This document shows positions 6,925 through 15,615 of a stretch of 64,000 nucleotides of DNA, piece after piece. Both the position numbers and the translations under genes were made by a program. The stretch comes from Lentzea albida (lineage in GTDB: Bacteria; Actinomycetota; Actinomycetes; Mycobacteriales; Pseudonocardiaceae): assembly GCF_900111005.1 (NCBI RefSeq), contig NZ_FOFV01000001.1, positions 930,001 to 994,000 of the forward strand. The letters run 5' to 3'. The notes beneath the pieces were generated by a model, which was not told where the DNA came from, ran no database searches, and was given only the letters and a program-made list of their open reading frames with translations. Within the stretch, counting starts at the first letter, position 1. Every line of letters begins with the position of its first letter.

Positions 6925-8523
6925 GTGTTACTCCGCCTGGCTCTCGCCGTCTCGCTGGTCATCGCGTCGTTGTCCCCTGCCACCGCCGCCGCGCCCTGGT
7001 GGGAACCGGTCGCCCGGCCCGCGCCGGACTCGCAGATCAACGTGACGGGGGAGCCGTTCCGGGGCACGGACGGCCAGGGCAGGGTGCGCGGGCTCGTCGA
7101 CGCGCACAACCACCTCATGACCAACGAGGGCTTCGGCGGCCGGCTGATCTGCGGCAAGCCGTTCTCGGAGCAGGGCATCGCGGACGCGCTGAAGGACTGC
7201 CCCGAGCACCACCCTGCGGGCCTCGGCGCGATCTTCGAGGCGATCGTGACGGGCGACCTCGACGGTCACGACCCGGTGGGCTGGCCGACGTTCAAGGACT
7301 GGCCGTCCGACACGACGGTCTCGCACCAGCAGAACTACTACGCCTGGCTGGAACGGGCCTGGCGCGGCGGCCAGCGCGTGCTCGTCACCGACCTGACCAG
7401 CAACGCGACGCTGTGCATCATCCACCCGTTCAAGGACCGCGGCTGCGACGAGATGGCGTCGGTCCGGTTGCAGGCGCAGCGCACCTACGAGTTGCAGGCG
7501 TTCATCGACAAGCAGTTCGGCGGGCCCGGCAAGGGCTGGTTCCGCATCGTCACGTCGGCCGAGCAGGCCCGTGACGTGATCACCCAGGGCAAGCTCGCCG
7601 TGGTGCTCGGCATCGAGACCTCGGAGCTGTTCGGCTGCCGCACGTTCCTCGACCTGCCGCTGTGCAGCAAGGCCGACATCGACCGCGGCCTGGACGAGGT
7701 CTACGCGCTCGGCGTCCGCAGCGCGTTCCTGTGCCACAAGTTCGACAACGCGCTGTGCGGCGTCCGGTTCGACTCGGGCACGCAGGGCGGCGTGATCAAC
7801 GCTGGTCAGTTCCTGCGCACCGGCCAGTGGTGGCAGACCGAGCAGTGCAAGGGCCCGCAGCAGGACAACCCGATCGGCACCGTCGGCCCGAACGCGCTGA
7901 TCCCGGCCGGTGTGGTCGCGCCGCAGTACGACCCGGCGAAGCGGTGCAACGTGCGCGGCCTGACCTCGCTCGGCGAGTACGCGGTGCAGGCGATGATGCG
8001 CAAGCACATGATGATCGAGATCGACCACATGAGCGTGAAGGCCGCCGGTCGCACGCTGGACCTGGCCGCGCAGGCGAAGTTCCCGGGCATCGTGTCGAGC
8101 CACAGCTGGATGGACGCCCAGTGGACCGAGAAGGTCTACCAGCTCGGCGGGTTCATCGCGGGCTACGAGAACGACCCCGGCGGCTACGTCTCGCAGGCCG
8201 CGGCCGCGGAACCGTTGCGGCGCAAGTACGACGTGGGCATCGGCTTCGGCTCCGACTACAACGGCGTGGGCTCGCACCCGGCACCGCAGACCGGCGTGAC
8301 CTACCCGTTCCGCAGCTACCCGGACGGCCCGCTGGTCGACCGGCAGCGCACCGGCGAGCGGGTCTGGGACATCAACGTCGACGGCGGCGCGCACATCGGC
8401 CTGCTGCCGGACTGGGTCGAGAAGGTCCGCCAGCTGGGCGGCGACCGGCTCGTGCAGGACATGCTCGGGGGCGCCGAGTCGTACCTGCGGACGTGGTCGG
8501 GCACTCAGCGCTGGACGCCGTGA
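6925..8523 (+). CDS. Secreted amidohydrolase/renal-dipeptidase-like protein
   Basis: A 532-residue exported protein. The GTG start has GAGGAG six bases upstream. Residues 1-23 form a Sec signal peptide ending in ATAAA. The mature protein has a metal-dependent hydrolase fold: VDAHNHL (around residue 58) gives the first metal histidines, IEIDHMS near 370 and VSSHSWMD near 395 give further ligands, and GFGSDYNGVG near 445 holds the late aspartate. Spacing and order fit the membrane-dipeptidase (M19)-like branch of the amidohydrolases. Several cysteines (ICGK, CPEHH, CDEM, CRTF, CSK) suggest disulfides outside the cell. The substrate is unknown. The 3' end overlaps the convergent LysR gene by 19 bases. 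Confidence 0.8.
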   Translation: MLLRLALAVSLVIASLSPATAAAPWWEPVARPAPDSQINVTGEPFRGTDGQGRVRGLVDAHNHLMTNEGFGGRLICGKPFSEQGIADALKDCPEHHPAGLGAIFEAIVTGDLDGHDPVGWPTFKDWPSDTTVSHQQNYYAWLERAWRGGQRVLVTDLTSNATLCIIHPFKDRGCDEMASVRLQAQRTYELQAFIDKQFGGPGKGWFRIVTSAEQARDVITQGKLAVVLGIETSELFGCRTFLDLPLCSKADIDRGLDEVYALGVRSAFLCHKFDNALCGVRFDSGTQGGVINAGQFLRTGQWWQTEQCKGPQQDNPIGTVGPNALIPAGVVAPQYDPAKRCNVRGLTSLGEYAVQAMMRKHMMIEIDHMSVKAAGRTLDLAAQAKFPGIVSSHSWMDAQWTEKVYQLGGFIAGYENDPGGYVSQAAAAEPLRRKYDVGIGFGSDYNGVGSHPAPQTGVTYPFRSYPDGPLVDRQRTGERVWDINVDGGAHIGLLPDWVEKVRQLGGDRLVQDMLGGAESYLRTWSGTQRWTP

Positions 8524-9416
8524 GTCCTCAGCGCGTGGTCGCGGAACGCGCGGACCGCGGGCGTCAGCGGGTTGCCGCTCAACCACGTGAGCCCGAAGAT
8601 CCGGCCGGTCCGCGGCGTCAGTGACAGCTCCCGCAAGCCGGGAGGCGGCGCGAACTCGGCGTGGGTGAGCAGTGCCACGCCGAGTCCCGCCGCGACCAGC
8701 CCGCGCACGGTCTCGATCTCCTGGCACTCGAACACGTAGCGGGGCACGACCCCGGCCGCGGCGCACATGTCGTCGGTGATCTGGCGCAGGCCGTAGCCGT
8801 GTTCCAGGGTGATCAGGTCCTCGTCGGCCAGGTCCTCGATCCGCACGGCCTTCCTGGACTCGAGCCGGTGCCCCGCCGGCACCACGACGATCAGCGGCTG
8901 CTCGAACACGACGACCGACTCGAACTCGGGCCCGGCGGGCGGCGGGGCGACCAGCGCGAGGTCGATCTCCCCGCTGACGAGCTTGTCGACCACGGCCTGG
9001 CGGGCGTTCTGGACCAGCCCGAACCGCACGTGCGGGTGCTCGGCGCGGTAGCTGCGGACCAGTTCCGGCACGATCGCGCGGCCGAGCATGTGCAGGAACC
9101 CCAGCACGACGCGGCCCTTCTCCGGGTCGAGTTCCTCCTCGACCTCGCGCAGCCCCGGTTCCAGCGCGGCCAGCGACCGGGTGGCCGCCTCGGCCAGCAA
9201 CCGGCCCGCCCGCGTGAGGCGCACCCGGCGGCCGCTCCTGACCAGCAGCGGCGCGCCGAGCTGCTCACCCAGTTCGGCGATCCAGCGGCTGACCGTGGGC
9301 TGGGGCAGCCCGACCCGCTCTGCGACGCGGGTCACGTGCTCGTCCGCGGCAAGCGCTTTCAGCACCGCCAGCTTCGGTGCCAGGTCTGATTCACGCACGG
9401 ATCGATTGTGGCCCAT
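8505..9416 (-). CDS. LysR-family transcriptional regulator
   Basis: About 303 residues. The N-terminal helix-turn-helix is clear: LAVLKALAADEHVTRVAERV, then QPTVSRWIAELGEQLGAPLL and RSGRRVRLTRAGRLL. The effector domain follows (VVLGFLHMLGRAIVPELV through LVAAGLGVALLT). The ATG giving MGHNRSVRESDL was chosen because upstream codons would run into the neighbouring promoter and MFS gene. It is transcribed away from an MFS transporter gene with only 34 bases between the starts. The standard LysR arrangement would have it sense the transported compound and activate the transporter. The ligand is unknown. Confidence 0.9.
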   Translation of the reverse strand: MGHNRSVRESDLAPKLAVLKALAADEHVTRVAERVGLPQPTVSRWIAELGEQLGAPLLVRSGRRVRLTRAGRLLAEAATRSLAALEPGLREVEEELDPEKGRVVLGFLHMLGRAIVPELVRSYRAEHPHVRFGLVQNARQAVVDKLVSGEIDLALVAPPPAGPEFESVVVFEQPLIVVVPAGHRLESRKAVRIEDLADEDLITLEHGYGLRQITDDMCAAAGVVPRYVFECQEIETVRGLVAAGLGVALLTHAEFAPPPGLRELSLTPRTGRIFGLTWLSGNPLTPAVRAFRDHALRTHGVQR

Positions 9417-9450
9417 TTCCGTATTGGACGTATGGCTTAGCGTCGGAAGC
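9417..9450. promoter_or_regulatory. 34-base divergent LysR/MFS control region
   Basis: The whole gap between the two start codons is 34 bases. It contains TTCCG (9417-9421) facing CGGAA (9444-9448), and a direct repeat CGTAT at 9420-9424 and 9429-9433. Overlapping promoters and a LysR site must fit here or extend into the coding starts. Confidence 0.4.
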
Positions 9451-10695
9451 GTGAACAGGTTGACCGCGTCCATCGCCGCTTCGGGGTTCGCGTGCTTCGC
9501 GCTGCTGTACACCCCGCAGCCGGTCATGCCGCAGATCGCCGCCGACTACGGGCTCGGGCCGGGCAGCGCCTCGCTCGTCCTGTCCGCGGCGACGCTCGCG
9601 CTGGCGGTCGTGGTCGTGCCGATCGCGATGCTGTCGGAACGGGTCGGGCGCAGGCCGGTGATCGTGGTCAGCGTGCTGGTCGCGGCGGTGCTCGGGCTCG
9701 TGCTGCCGTTCGCGCCGAACTACGACGTGTTCCTGGGCCTGCGGGTGCTGCAGGGCGTCGCCGCGGCCGGGGTGCCCGCGGCGTCCATGGCCTACCTCGC
9801 GGACGAGCTCTCGAAGAAGCGGCTGGGCGCCGCGATGGGCGCGATGATCGCCGGCAACAGCCTGGGCGGCATGTCCGGGCGTCTCGTCGCCGGCATGACG
9901 TCGGACTGGCTGGGGTGGCGCGGCTCCGTGCTGCTCGCCGGCGCGTTCGGGCTGGTCGCGGCCTTGATCGTGGTGTTCCTGCTGCCCAGGGCGCACAATC
10001 GGCCGAAGCGGGCGCCCGCCGGCATGAAGGCGGCGCTGAAGGACCCGGTGCTGCTGTCGATGTACGTCGTCGCCGTGCTGCTCGTGGGCACGTTCATCTC
10101 GTTCTACAACGTGGCGGGGTTCCAGCTGTCCGGCCCGGCGTGGCTCGAGACGCTGGTGTTCCTCTTCTACGGCTTCGGCAGCACCGCGGCGGCCGTCGCG
10201 GGCAGGCTCGCGGACCGGTTCGGCCGGGGCCGCGTGCTGCTGCTGTGCATCGGCGTGGTGGCGGTCGGCGCGCTGGCGAGCCTGCTGTGGGTGCCGCTCG
10301 GCCTGGCGGTCGTGACCGCGGGGTTCTTCGCCTCGCACACCACGGCGAGCGGCTGGGTCGCCGCGCGAGCGCCCGAGCACGCCCGCGGCCAGGCCTCCGG
10401 GCTCTACCTCGCCGGCTTCTACGTGGGCAGCAGCGTCGGCGGGACGTCCGGCGCCACCTCGTACGAGGAGTGGGGCTGGACGGGGCTGGTGCTCGTGATC
10501 CTGGGCTGGCTGGCCCTCGCGGCGATGCTCGCTCAGAACTCCAGGGCGAGGGTGGCGCGCGAGTCGACGGGGGAGATCGCGGTCCTGCCGAGCCTCGGCA
10601 GGTCGAGCGTGCCGGCGACCATGCCGACCGAGACCGAGCGGGTGTCCGCCGGGATCTCGACGACGACCGCGAACGGCAGCGGGCCGCCGTCGTAG
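9451..10695 (+). CDS. MFS transporter
   Basis: A 414-residue major facilitator protein of the YnfM/AraJ-like drug/sugar efflux type. Twelve hydrophobic segments can be traced. The cytoplasmic loop 2-3 motif appears as SERVGRRPVIVV and its second-half counterpart as GRLADRFGRGRVLLL. The membrane part ends near residue 365 (LGWLALAAMLAQNS). About 50 further polar residues, rich in Ser, Thr and Pro, are read from DNA that also encodes the end of the convergent lipoprotein, a 163-base overlap. Either the tail is a real extension or the ancestral stop was lost. The GTG start is set by the LysR-divergent layout. Substrate unknown; export of a small molecule sensed by the LysR protein is likely. Confidence 0.88.
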   Translation: MNRLTASIAASGFACFALLYTPQPVMPQIAADYGLGPGSASLVLSAATLALAVVVVPIAMLSERVGRRPVIVVSVLVAAVLGLVLPFAPNYDVFLGLRVLQGVAAAGVPAASMAYLADELSKKRLGAAMGAMIAGNSLGGMSGRLVAGMTSDWLGWRGSVLLAGAFGLVAALIVVFLLPRAHNRPKRAPAGMKAALKDPVLLSMYVVAVLLVGTFISFYNVAGFQLSGPAWLETLVFLFYGFGSTAAAVAGRLADRFGRGRVLLLCIGVVAVGALASLLWVPLGLAVVTAGFFASHTTASGWVAARAPEHARGQASGLYLAGFYVGSSVGGTSGATSYEEWGWTGLVLVILGWLALAAMLAQNSRARVARESTGEIAVLPSLGRSSVPATMPTETERVSAGISTTTANGSGPPS

Positions 10696-11972
10696 CGGCT
10701 GCCGACCTGCGGGGCGGCCGAACCGTCCGGCAGCGTGACGGTGATCAGGTCCTTGGTCAGCAGTCCACCGGCGGTGTCGGGGAGGTCGCCCGAGGCCTCG
10801 ACCCGCACCTCCAGCAACGCCTTGTCGGGCGCGGAGATCGTGGCCACGTCGTACTGGCTCTCGCCGAGCTTGACGGGGCGCTGGCGGCCGAGCCGGACGC
10901 CGGTGATCTTCATGCCGAGCTCGCGGTCGCCGAAGCGGATCTTCTGCGTCTGCTCCTGGAACCGGCCGGGGGCCGCGGCGCGCTGCAGCACGTGCGGCGA
11001 GCTGTCGGCGCGCTTGCCGGACGGGACCTCGACGCGCTGCTCGAGCGACTTGGCGCCGAGCGTGCCGAGGACGAGGTGCTCGGCGCCCTCCTGCGGGTCC
11101 GGCACGGTGTAGACGACGAAGACCGAGCCGTTCGCGGGCAGCCGGTCGGCGGGCAGGACCTGGCGCTTGCCCGGCACCTCCAGCGCGAGCTCGGACGGCT
11201 GCGGGGCGAACCCCTGCCAGTTGGTGCGGTGGAAGCCGCTGTCGGTCTCGTTGAGCTTCTCGACCTTCATCCTGACCACGCGCAGCCGTGAGCCGGACTC
11301 GGCGCGGATCGTGCCCTCGGCGGTGTACCAGACGTCCGGGTTGGCCCAGCCGGTGACGGCGGTGCCGAGCAGGTCGTCGCGCAGCTTGATGTCGGCGCCG
11401 CCGAGGCCGAGGTCGACGTTGGAGCGCTTGCCGTCGTCGGGCAGCACGGCCAGGAAGTCGCGCCCGGCCGTCAGGTCCTGCTGCTTCGACGGGTCGAACT
11501 CCTTGCCGTCGGTGCGCACGAGCGTCCCGCCGGGAGAGCTGCGGTTGCCCTTCTCCGGCACCTGCGGCGACTGCACTTCGTAACGGACCTCGTCATCCGT
11601 CTTGGTGACTTCCTTCAGCGGGACGGGCACCCAGTCGGTGCCCGCGCCGGTGCCGGGGACCTGGACGGGCCCGCACCACAGCCTCTTGTCGACCTCGGAC
11701 TCGACGCCCGTCTTCGAGAACCAGCAGCTGACGGCGGCGGCGCCCGCGCGTGCCACGTAGCCGTACTCGAGGGTGTAGGCGAGCTGGGCTTCGGCGTTCG
11801 CCTGCAGGTCGGAGGCGTCGGCGAGCTTCTTGCCGTCCACGGTGAGCCGAGGGGCGGCCTGCTGTCCGGCCGGGGCCGACGTGCCACATCCCGTCACTGC
11901 CAGGAGGACCGCCAGACCCAGTACCGCAGCACGCACAGTCCTCGCGCCCCTCACCAGTTGAAGCCACAACAT
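10533..11972 (-). CDS. Large secreted lipoprotein of unknown function
   Basis: About 479 residues. The N-terminus has arginines, a hydrophobic run (AAVLGLAVLLA) and the lipobox VTGC, so Cys should be lipidated and the protein held on the outer face of the membrane. The rest is soluble, beta-rich and without a domain I recognise. Two paired segments, SCWFSKTG and RLWCGPVQVPG, suggest one disulfide. A GTG at 11975 and a GTG near 11954 are alternative starts; none has a convincing ribosome site. The gene is downstream of glgA on the same strand, separated from it by a strong hairpin. The 3' end lies antisense to the last 163 bases of the MFS gene. Confidence 0.78.
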   Translation of the reverse strand: MLWLQLVRGARTVRAAVLGLAVLLAVTGCGTSAPAGQQAAPRLTVDGKKLADASDLQANAEAQLAYTLEYGYVARAGAAAVSCWFSKTGVESEVDKRLWCGPVQVPGTGAGTDWVPVPLKEVTKTDDEVRYEVQSPQVPEKGNRSSPGGTLVRTDGKEFDPSKQQDLTAGRDFLAVLPDDGKRSNVDLGLGGADIKLRDDLLGTAVTGWANPDVWYTAEGTIRAESGSRLRVVRMKVEKLNETDSGFHRTNWQGFAPQPSELALEVPGKRQVLPADRLPANGSVFVVYTVPDPQEGAEHLVLGTLGAKSLEQRVEVPSGKRADSSPHVLQRAAAPGRFQEQTQKIRFGDRELGMKITGVRLGRQRPVKLGESQYDVATISAPDKALLEVRVEASGDLPDTAGGLLTKDLITVTLPDGSAAPQVGSRYDGGPLPFAVVVEIPADTRSVSVGMVAGTLDLPRLGRTAISPVDSRATLALEF

Positions 11973-11995
11973 CACTACTGGTTAAAGGCGGCTCT

Positions 11996-12023
11996 CACTC
12001 GTCGGGGTTGCCCCCGACGAGTG
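11996..12023 (-). terminator. Perfect 12-bp hairpin after glgA
   Basis: CACTCGTCGGGG at 11996-12007 pairs perfectly with 12012-12023 around the tetraloop TTGC. It begins five bases beyond the glgA stop on the minus strand and separates glgA from the lipoprotein gene. The stem is very stable and has no T-tract. Confidence 0.8.
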
Positions 12024-12027
12024 TGTC

Positions 12028-13179
12028 TCAGATCACACTGCGGTAGACCTCGACCGTCTGCTCGGCCATCGCGGACCACGAGAACTCCTGCTCAGCCCGC
12101 GCTCGCCCGGCCGTTCCGAACCGCTTCGCGCGCTCGGGGTCTGTGATCAAGTCGTTGATGGCTTCCGCGAGTTGGTGTCGATATGTCGACAAATCCTGCT
12201 CGTCGTAGTGGACGAGAAGGCCCGTCTCGCCGTGCACGACGACCTCGGGGATGCCGCCGACGTCGCTCGCGACGACCGCCGTGCCGCACGCCATCGCCTC
12301 CAGGTTCACGATGCCCAGCGGCTCGTAGACCGACGGGCACGCGAACACCGTCGCGTGGCTCAGGATCTGCCGCACCTCGGCGGGCTGCAGCATCTTCTGG
12401 ATCCAGAACACCCCCGGCCGGGCCTGGGAGAGCTCGCTGACCGCCTGCCGGGTCTCCTCGGCGATCTCCGGCGTGTCCGGCGCCCCCGCGCACAGCACGA
12501 CCTGCGCCTCGGGATCGATGTGGTGCGCGGCCGCGACGAGGTGGCCGACGCCCTTCTGCCGGGTGATCCGCCCGACGAACGCCACGATCGGCTTGGCGGG
12601 ATCGATCCCGTACGCCGTGAGCGCGTCCGTCTCGGTGACGGGGTGGTAGGCGTTGCTGTCGATGCCGTTGCGCACGACGTGCACCCTGGCGGGGTCGAGC
12701 GCGGGGTAGGCGTCGAGCACGTCGGCCCGCATGCCCTCGCTCACGGCGATCACCGCGTCGGCGTGTTCGTAGGCCGTGCGCTCCGCCCAGGACGAGATCC
12801 GGTACCCGCCGCCGAGCTGCTCGGCCTTCCACGGCCGGCGCGGCTCGAGCGAGTGCGCCGTCACCACGTGGGGGATGCCGTGCAGGAGTTTGCCCAGGTG
12901 ACCACCCATGTTGGCATACCAGGTGTGCGAGTGCACGAGGTTCGCCGTGGAGATCGCGGACGCCATTTCCAGGTCGACCGCGAGCGTGGTGAGGGCCGCG
13001 TTCGCCTGCTCCAGGCTGTGCGGTGGGTTGTGGGCCGTGGCGTCCGATCTGGGCGCACCGAAGCAGTGCACGTCGACGTCCACGAGTTTGCGGAGGTGGG
13101 GCACGAGGAATCCCACGTGCACTCCAGCCCCACCGTAGACCTCTGGCGGGTACTCCCTTGTCAACAGCGCAACTCGCAC
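12028..13179 (-). CDS. glgA: Glycogen synthase / maltose-1-phosphate-forming glucosyltransferase (GlgA, GT4)
   Basis: A 383-residue GT-B glycosyltransferase. The start is GTG giving MRVALLTREYPPEVYGGAG, the classic ADP-glucose-binding N-terminus. Further landmarks are ISSWAERTAYEHADAVIAVS, FVGRITRQKGVGHLV (nucleotide-sugar loop) and CPSVYEPLGIVNLEAMACGT (GT4 E-x7-E motif). The actinobacterial GT4 type, like M. tuberculosis GlgM (Rv1212c), joins ADP-glucose to glucose-1-phosphate to give maltose-1-phosphate for the GlgE route. It is shorter than the GT5 enterobacterial GlgA. It is divergent from glgC, which supplies ADP-glucose, with 88 bases between starts, suggesting common control. Confidence 0.93.
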   Translation of the reverse strand: MRVALLTREYPPEVYGGAGVHVGFLVPHLRKLVDVDVHCFGAPRSDATAHNPPHSLEQANAALTTLAVDLEMASAISTANLVHSHTWYANMGGHLGKLLHGIPHVVTAHSLEPRRPWKAEQLGGGYRISSWAERTAYEHADAVIAVSEGMRADVLDAYPALDPARVHVVRNGIDSNAYHPVTETDALTAYGIDPAKPIVAFVGRITRQKGVGHLVAAAHHIDPEAQVVLCAGAPDTPEIAEETRQAVSELSQARPGVFWIQKMLQPAEVRQILSHATVFACPSVYEPLGIVNLEAMACGTAVVASDVGGIPEVVVHGETGLLVHYDEQDLSTYRHQLAEAINDLITDPERAKRFGTAGRARAEQEFSWSAMAEQTVEVYRSVI

Positions 13180-13267
13180 GCACCCACCGTAGATCACAGA
13201 TGTACTTGTTGGGACGAACCGGTTTGCGTCTGGTTCGAGAACGATCGCACGGATAGGGTCACATACC

Positions 13268-14482
13268 GTGAAGGGGCAGCCGCACGTTCTCGGAATTGTG
13301 CTTGCCGGTGGTGAAGGCAAGCGCCTCTGGCCGCTTACGGCCGACCGCGCGAAACCGGCTGTGCCCTTCGGGGGCAACTACAGGCTGGTCGACTTCGTGC
13401 TGTCGAACCTGGTCAACGCGGGTCTCGCGAAGCTCTGCGTGCTGACGCAGTACAAGTCGCACTCACTGGACCGCCACATCTCGACGACGTGGCGCCTGTC
13501 CAATGTGCTCGGTCAGTACGTGACCCCGGTCCCGGCCCAGCAGAGACTGGGTCCGCGCTGGTACACGGGCTCGGCCGACGCGATCTTCCAGTCGCTCAAC
13601 CTCGTCCACGACGAGAAACCGGACCACGTGGTCATCTTCGGAGCCGACCACGTGTACCGGATGGACCCGGGCCAGATGATCTCGCAGCACGTCGAGTCGG
13701 GCGCGGCCGTGACCGTCGCCGGCATCCGCGTGCCGCGGAACGAGGCCAAGGCGTTCGGCTGCATCGACTCGGACGCGTCGGGAAAGATCACGCGGTTCCT
13801 GGAGAAGCCGTCCGAGCCGCCGCACGTGCCGGACGACCCGGATGTGACTTTCGCTTCGATGGGCAACTACGTCTTCACGACGGAGGCCCTGCTCGACGCA
13901 CTGCGCGGCGACGCGTTGAACCCCGACTCGGACCACGACATGGGTGGCGACATCATCCCCATGCTGGTGGACCGGGGTAAGGCGCACGTCTACGACTTCC
14001 AGGACAACGAGGTCCCCGGCGCGACCGACCGGGACCGCGGGTACTGGCGGGACGTGGGGACGATCGACGCCTACTACGACGCGCACATGGACCTGGTTTC
14101 GGTCCATCCGATCTTCAACCTCTACAACCAGTTGTGGCCTATTCGGACGGCCACGCCGCCGTTGCCGCCCGCCAAGTTCATCGCCGGTGGATCCGCCGAG
14201 GACTCGATGGTGGGGCCGGGGTCGATCATCTCCGGGAAGATCCACGGGTCGGTGATCTCTTCTGACGTGACCGTCGAGGTCGGGTCGGTGGTGCAGGGGT
14301 CCGTGTTGTTGCCCGGGGTTCGGATCGGCAAGGGTGCTGTGGTTCGGCGGGCCATTTTGGACAAGAACGTCGTGGTGCCGGATGGGGCGTTGATCGGGGT
14401 GGACGCTCCTATGGATCGGGAGCGGTACACGGTGTCCGCTAGCGGAATCACGGTCCTCGGCAAGGGCGTCCGGGCTTACTGA
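13268..14482 (+). CDS. glgC: Glucose-1-phosphate adenylyltransferase (ADP-glucose pyrophosphorylase)
   Basis: A 404-residue enzyme making ADP-glucose from ATP and glucose-1-phosphate. The nucleotidyltransferase domain starts [18 protein letters not shown] and continues with [20 protein letters not shown]. It has [11 protein letters not shown], the [10 protein letters not shown] metal-binding aspartate, FLEKP, and the Y-W-R-D-V-G-T motif near residue 258. The last 100 residues form the left-handed beta-helix (repeated hexapeptides such as [13 protein letters not shown] and [13 protein letters not shown]). Length and motifs are normal. GTG start, divergent from glgA; together they produce activated glucose and its first glucan product. 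Downstream lies a long palindromic intergenic region. Confidence 0.96.
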   Translation: MKGQPHVLGIVLAGGEGKRLWPLTADRAKPAVPFGGNYRLVDFVLSNLVNAGLAKLCVLTQYKSHSLDRHISTTWRLSNVLGQYVTPVPAQQRLGPRWYTGSADAIFQSLNLVHDEKPDHVVIFGADHVYRMDPGQMISQHVESGAAVTVAGIRVPRNEAKAFGCIDSDASGKITRFLEKPSEPPHVPDDPDVTFASMGNYVFTTEALLDALRGDALNPDSDHDMGGDIIPMLVDRGKAHVYDFQDNEVPGATDRDRGYWRDVGTIDAYYDAHMDLVSVHPIFNLYNQLWPIRTATPPLPPAKFIAGGSAEDSMVGPGSIISGKIHGSVISSDVTVEVGSVVQGSVLLPGVRIGKGAVVRRAILDKNVVVPDGALIGVDAPMDRERYTVSASGITVLGKGVRAY

Positions 14483-14648
14483 TCGCCTGTTTTGTGTGGT
14501 TGTTTTGCGGGCGGCCTGGTCGCCTTGCGTGCTTCCCCTGGGGCTCTGCCCCACACCCCGGCAATCTGATCAGGGGGTAGCGCCGCGGGCAGGTAGATGG
14601 CACGCCTGCTGCTTAGGGCGGCTGCCTGTTGCTTGGTTTGGTTGCGGT
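14483..14648. other. Gene-free stretch after glgC
   Basis: First part of the 464-base gap between glgC and the convergent O-methyltransferase gene. I see no convincing coding sequence. It is GC-rich but relatively T-rich on the plus strand (TTTTGTGTGGTTGTTTTGCG just after the stop), which may help transcription end before the palindrome that follows. Confidence 0.5.
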
Positions 14649-14792
14649 GGCGGTGGGGTCCCATCCCAAGTCGCACCAGGAGCGGGCCACATGCCTGAGG
14701 GGGTGTCAACTCGACGAAAAGCGTGTCGAGTTGACACCCCCTCAGGCATGCAGCAAGTGCTGTGGCGCGACTCGTGATGGGACCCCACCGCC
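14649..14792. repeat. 144-bp nested palindrome
   Basis: Outer arms 14649-14665 and 14776-14792 are perfect inverted repeats of 17 bases (read GGCGGTGGGGTCCCATC on the left). Just inside, 14666-14674 and 14767-14775 match at 7 of 9. The core arms 14690-14715 and 14725-14750 are a perfect 26-bp inverted repeat, containing TGTCAACTCGAC, around a 9-base loop. No open reading frame or transposase is associated. It lies between two convergent genes, so it could serve as a bidirectional terminator. The nested symmetric design also resembles a small palindromic (MITE- or REP-like) mobile element. Confidence 0.85.
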
Positions 14793-14810
14793 GGTTCCTC
14801 TTTGCTGAGG

Positions 14811-14902
14811 ACGGCTCGCCTGCGGCATCGCACCTGCCAGGACGGCTCGCCTTCGGCTTCGCGTCTGTCGCACGGCTCGCCTGCGGCATCGCGGCTGCTG
14901 AC
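14811..14902. repeat. Tandem repeat, about three 30-31 bp units
   Basis: Three units start at 14811, 14842 and 14872, each opening ACGGCTCGCC followed by TGCGGCATCGC or a close variant. The unit ends vary more than the starts. It directly precedes the 3' end of the O-methyltransferase gene. The arrangement is too short and spacer-less for a CRISPR. Confidence 0.7.
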
Positions 14903-14946
14903 CGGCGCGCCCCTGCCCGCTGGCTCGCCCCGCGCCCCGTCCGTGC

Positions 14947-15579
14947 CTACGGCCTGCGGGCCGCCACCAGCAGGCCGTCTCCCAGCGGCAGGATCACCGG
15001 CACCAGCCGCGCGTCGTCCTTCACCAGGCGCGCGATGTCCCGCATCGCCTGCGTCGACTCGTCCCGCTTCGAGGCGTCGACCACGGCCCCGTGCCACAGC
15101 ACGTTGTCGAACGCGATGACGCCACCCGGCCGCAGCATGCGCACGCCGTGCTCCAGGTACTGCGGGTACTCGGGCTTGTAGGCGTCCACGAACACGAGGT
15201 CGTACGCCGCGTCGGTCAGCCGGGGGAGCACGTCGAGCGCCTTGCCCATGATCAGGCGAGTGCGCGACGGGGAGATGCCCGCCGCCGCGTAGGCCTCGCG
15301 GGCGGCGCGCTGGTGTTCCGAGGCCACGTCGATCGAGGTCAGGATGCCCGACTTGGGCATGCCCGCCAGGAGGTAGAGGCCGCTGGTGCCCGCTCCGGTG
15401 CCGATCTCGACCACCGCGCGGGCCTGGAGTGCGGTCGCGAGGAACCGCAGGGCGGCGCCTCCGCCCGCGCCGATGGGCACGCAGCCCAGTTCCTGGCCGC
15501 GTGCTCGCGCCGCCAGGTGCACGTCGTCCTCGGGGAGGTACTGCTCGACGTACTCCCGCAGGGCCGATTCCGTGGTCAC
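14947..15579 (-). CDS. SAM-dependent O-methyltransferase
   Basis: A 210-residue class I methyltransferase of the catechol-O-methyltransferase-like (Methyltransf_3) family. The SAM-binding motif is VVEIGTGAGTSGLYLLAGMP near residue 57. The metal and acidic motifs LTSIDVASEHQ, LVFVDAYKPEYPQYLE and GGVIAFDNVLWHGAV carry the Asp, Asp and Asn expected to hold a divalent cation. From memory, the same gene sits beside sigE in mycobacteria (Rv1220c). The substrate is unknown; a small phenolic or metabolite hydroxyl is likely. The GTG start is 36 bases from the divergent sigE start, so their promoters overlap. Confidence 0.92.
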   Translation of the reverse strand: MTTESALREYVEQYLPEDDVHLAARARGQELGCVPIGAGGGAALRFLATALQARAVVEIGTGAGTSGLYLLAGMPKSGILTSIDVASEHQRAAREAYAAAGISPSRTRLIMGKALDVLPRLTDAAYDLVFVDAYKPEYPQYLEHGVRMLRPGGVIAFDNVLWHGAVVDASKRDESTQAMRDIARLVKDDARLVPVILPLGDGLLVAARRP

Positions 15580-15615
15580 GGTCTAGCAGGTTAGTGCCAA
15601 CTGTGCCCAAAACGG

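Noticed and set aside
14811..14902. CRISPR array candidate
   Set aside because: Only three units, no unique spacers of constant length, and no cas genes nearby.
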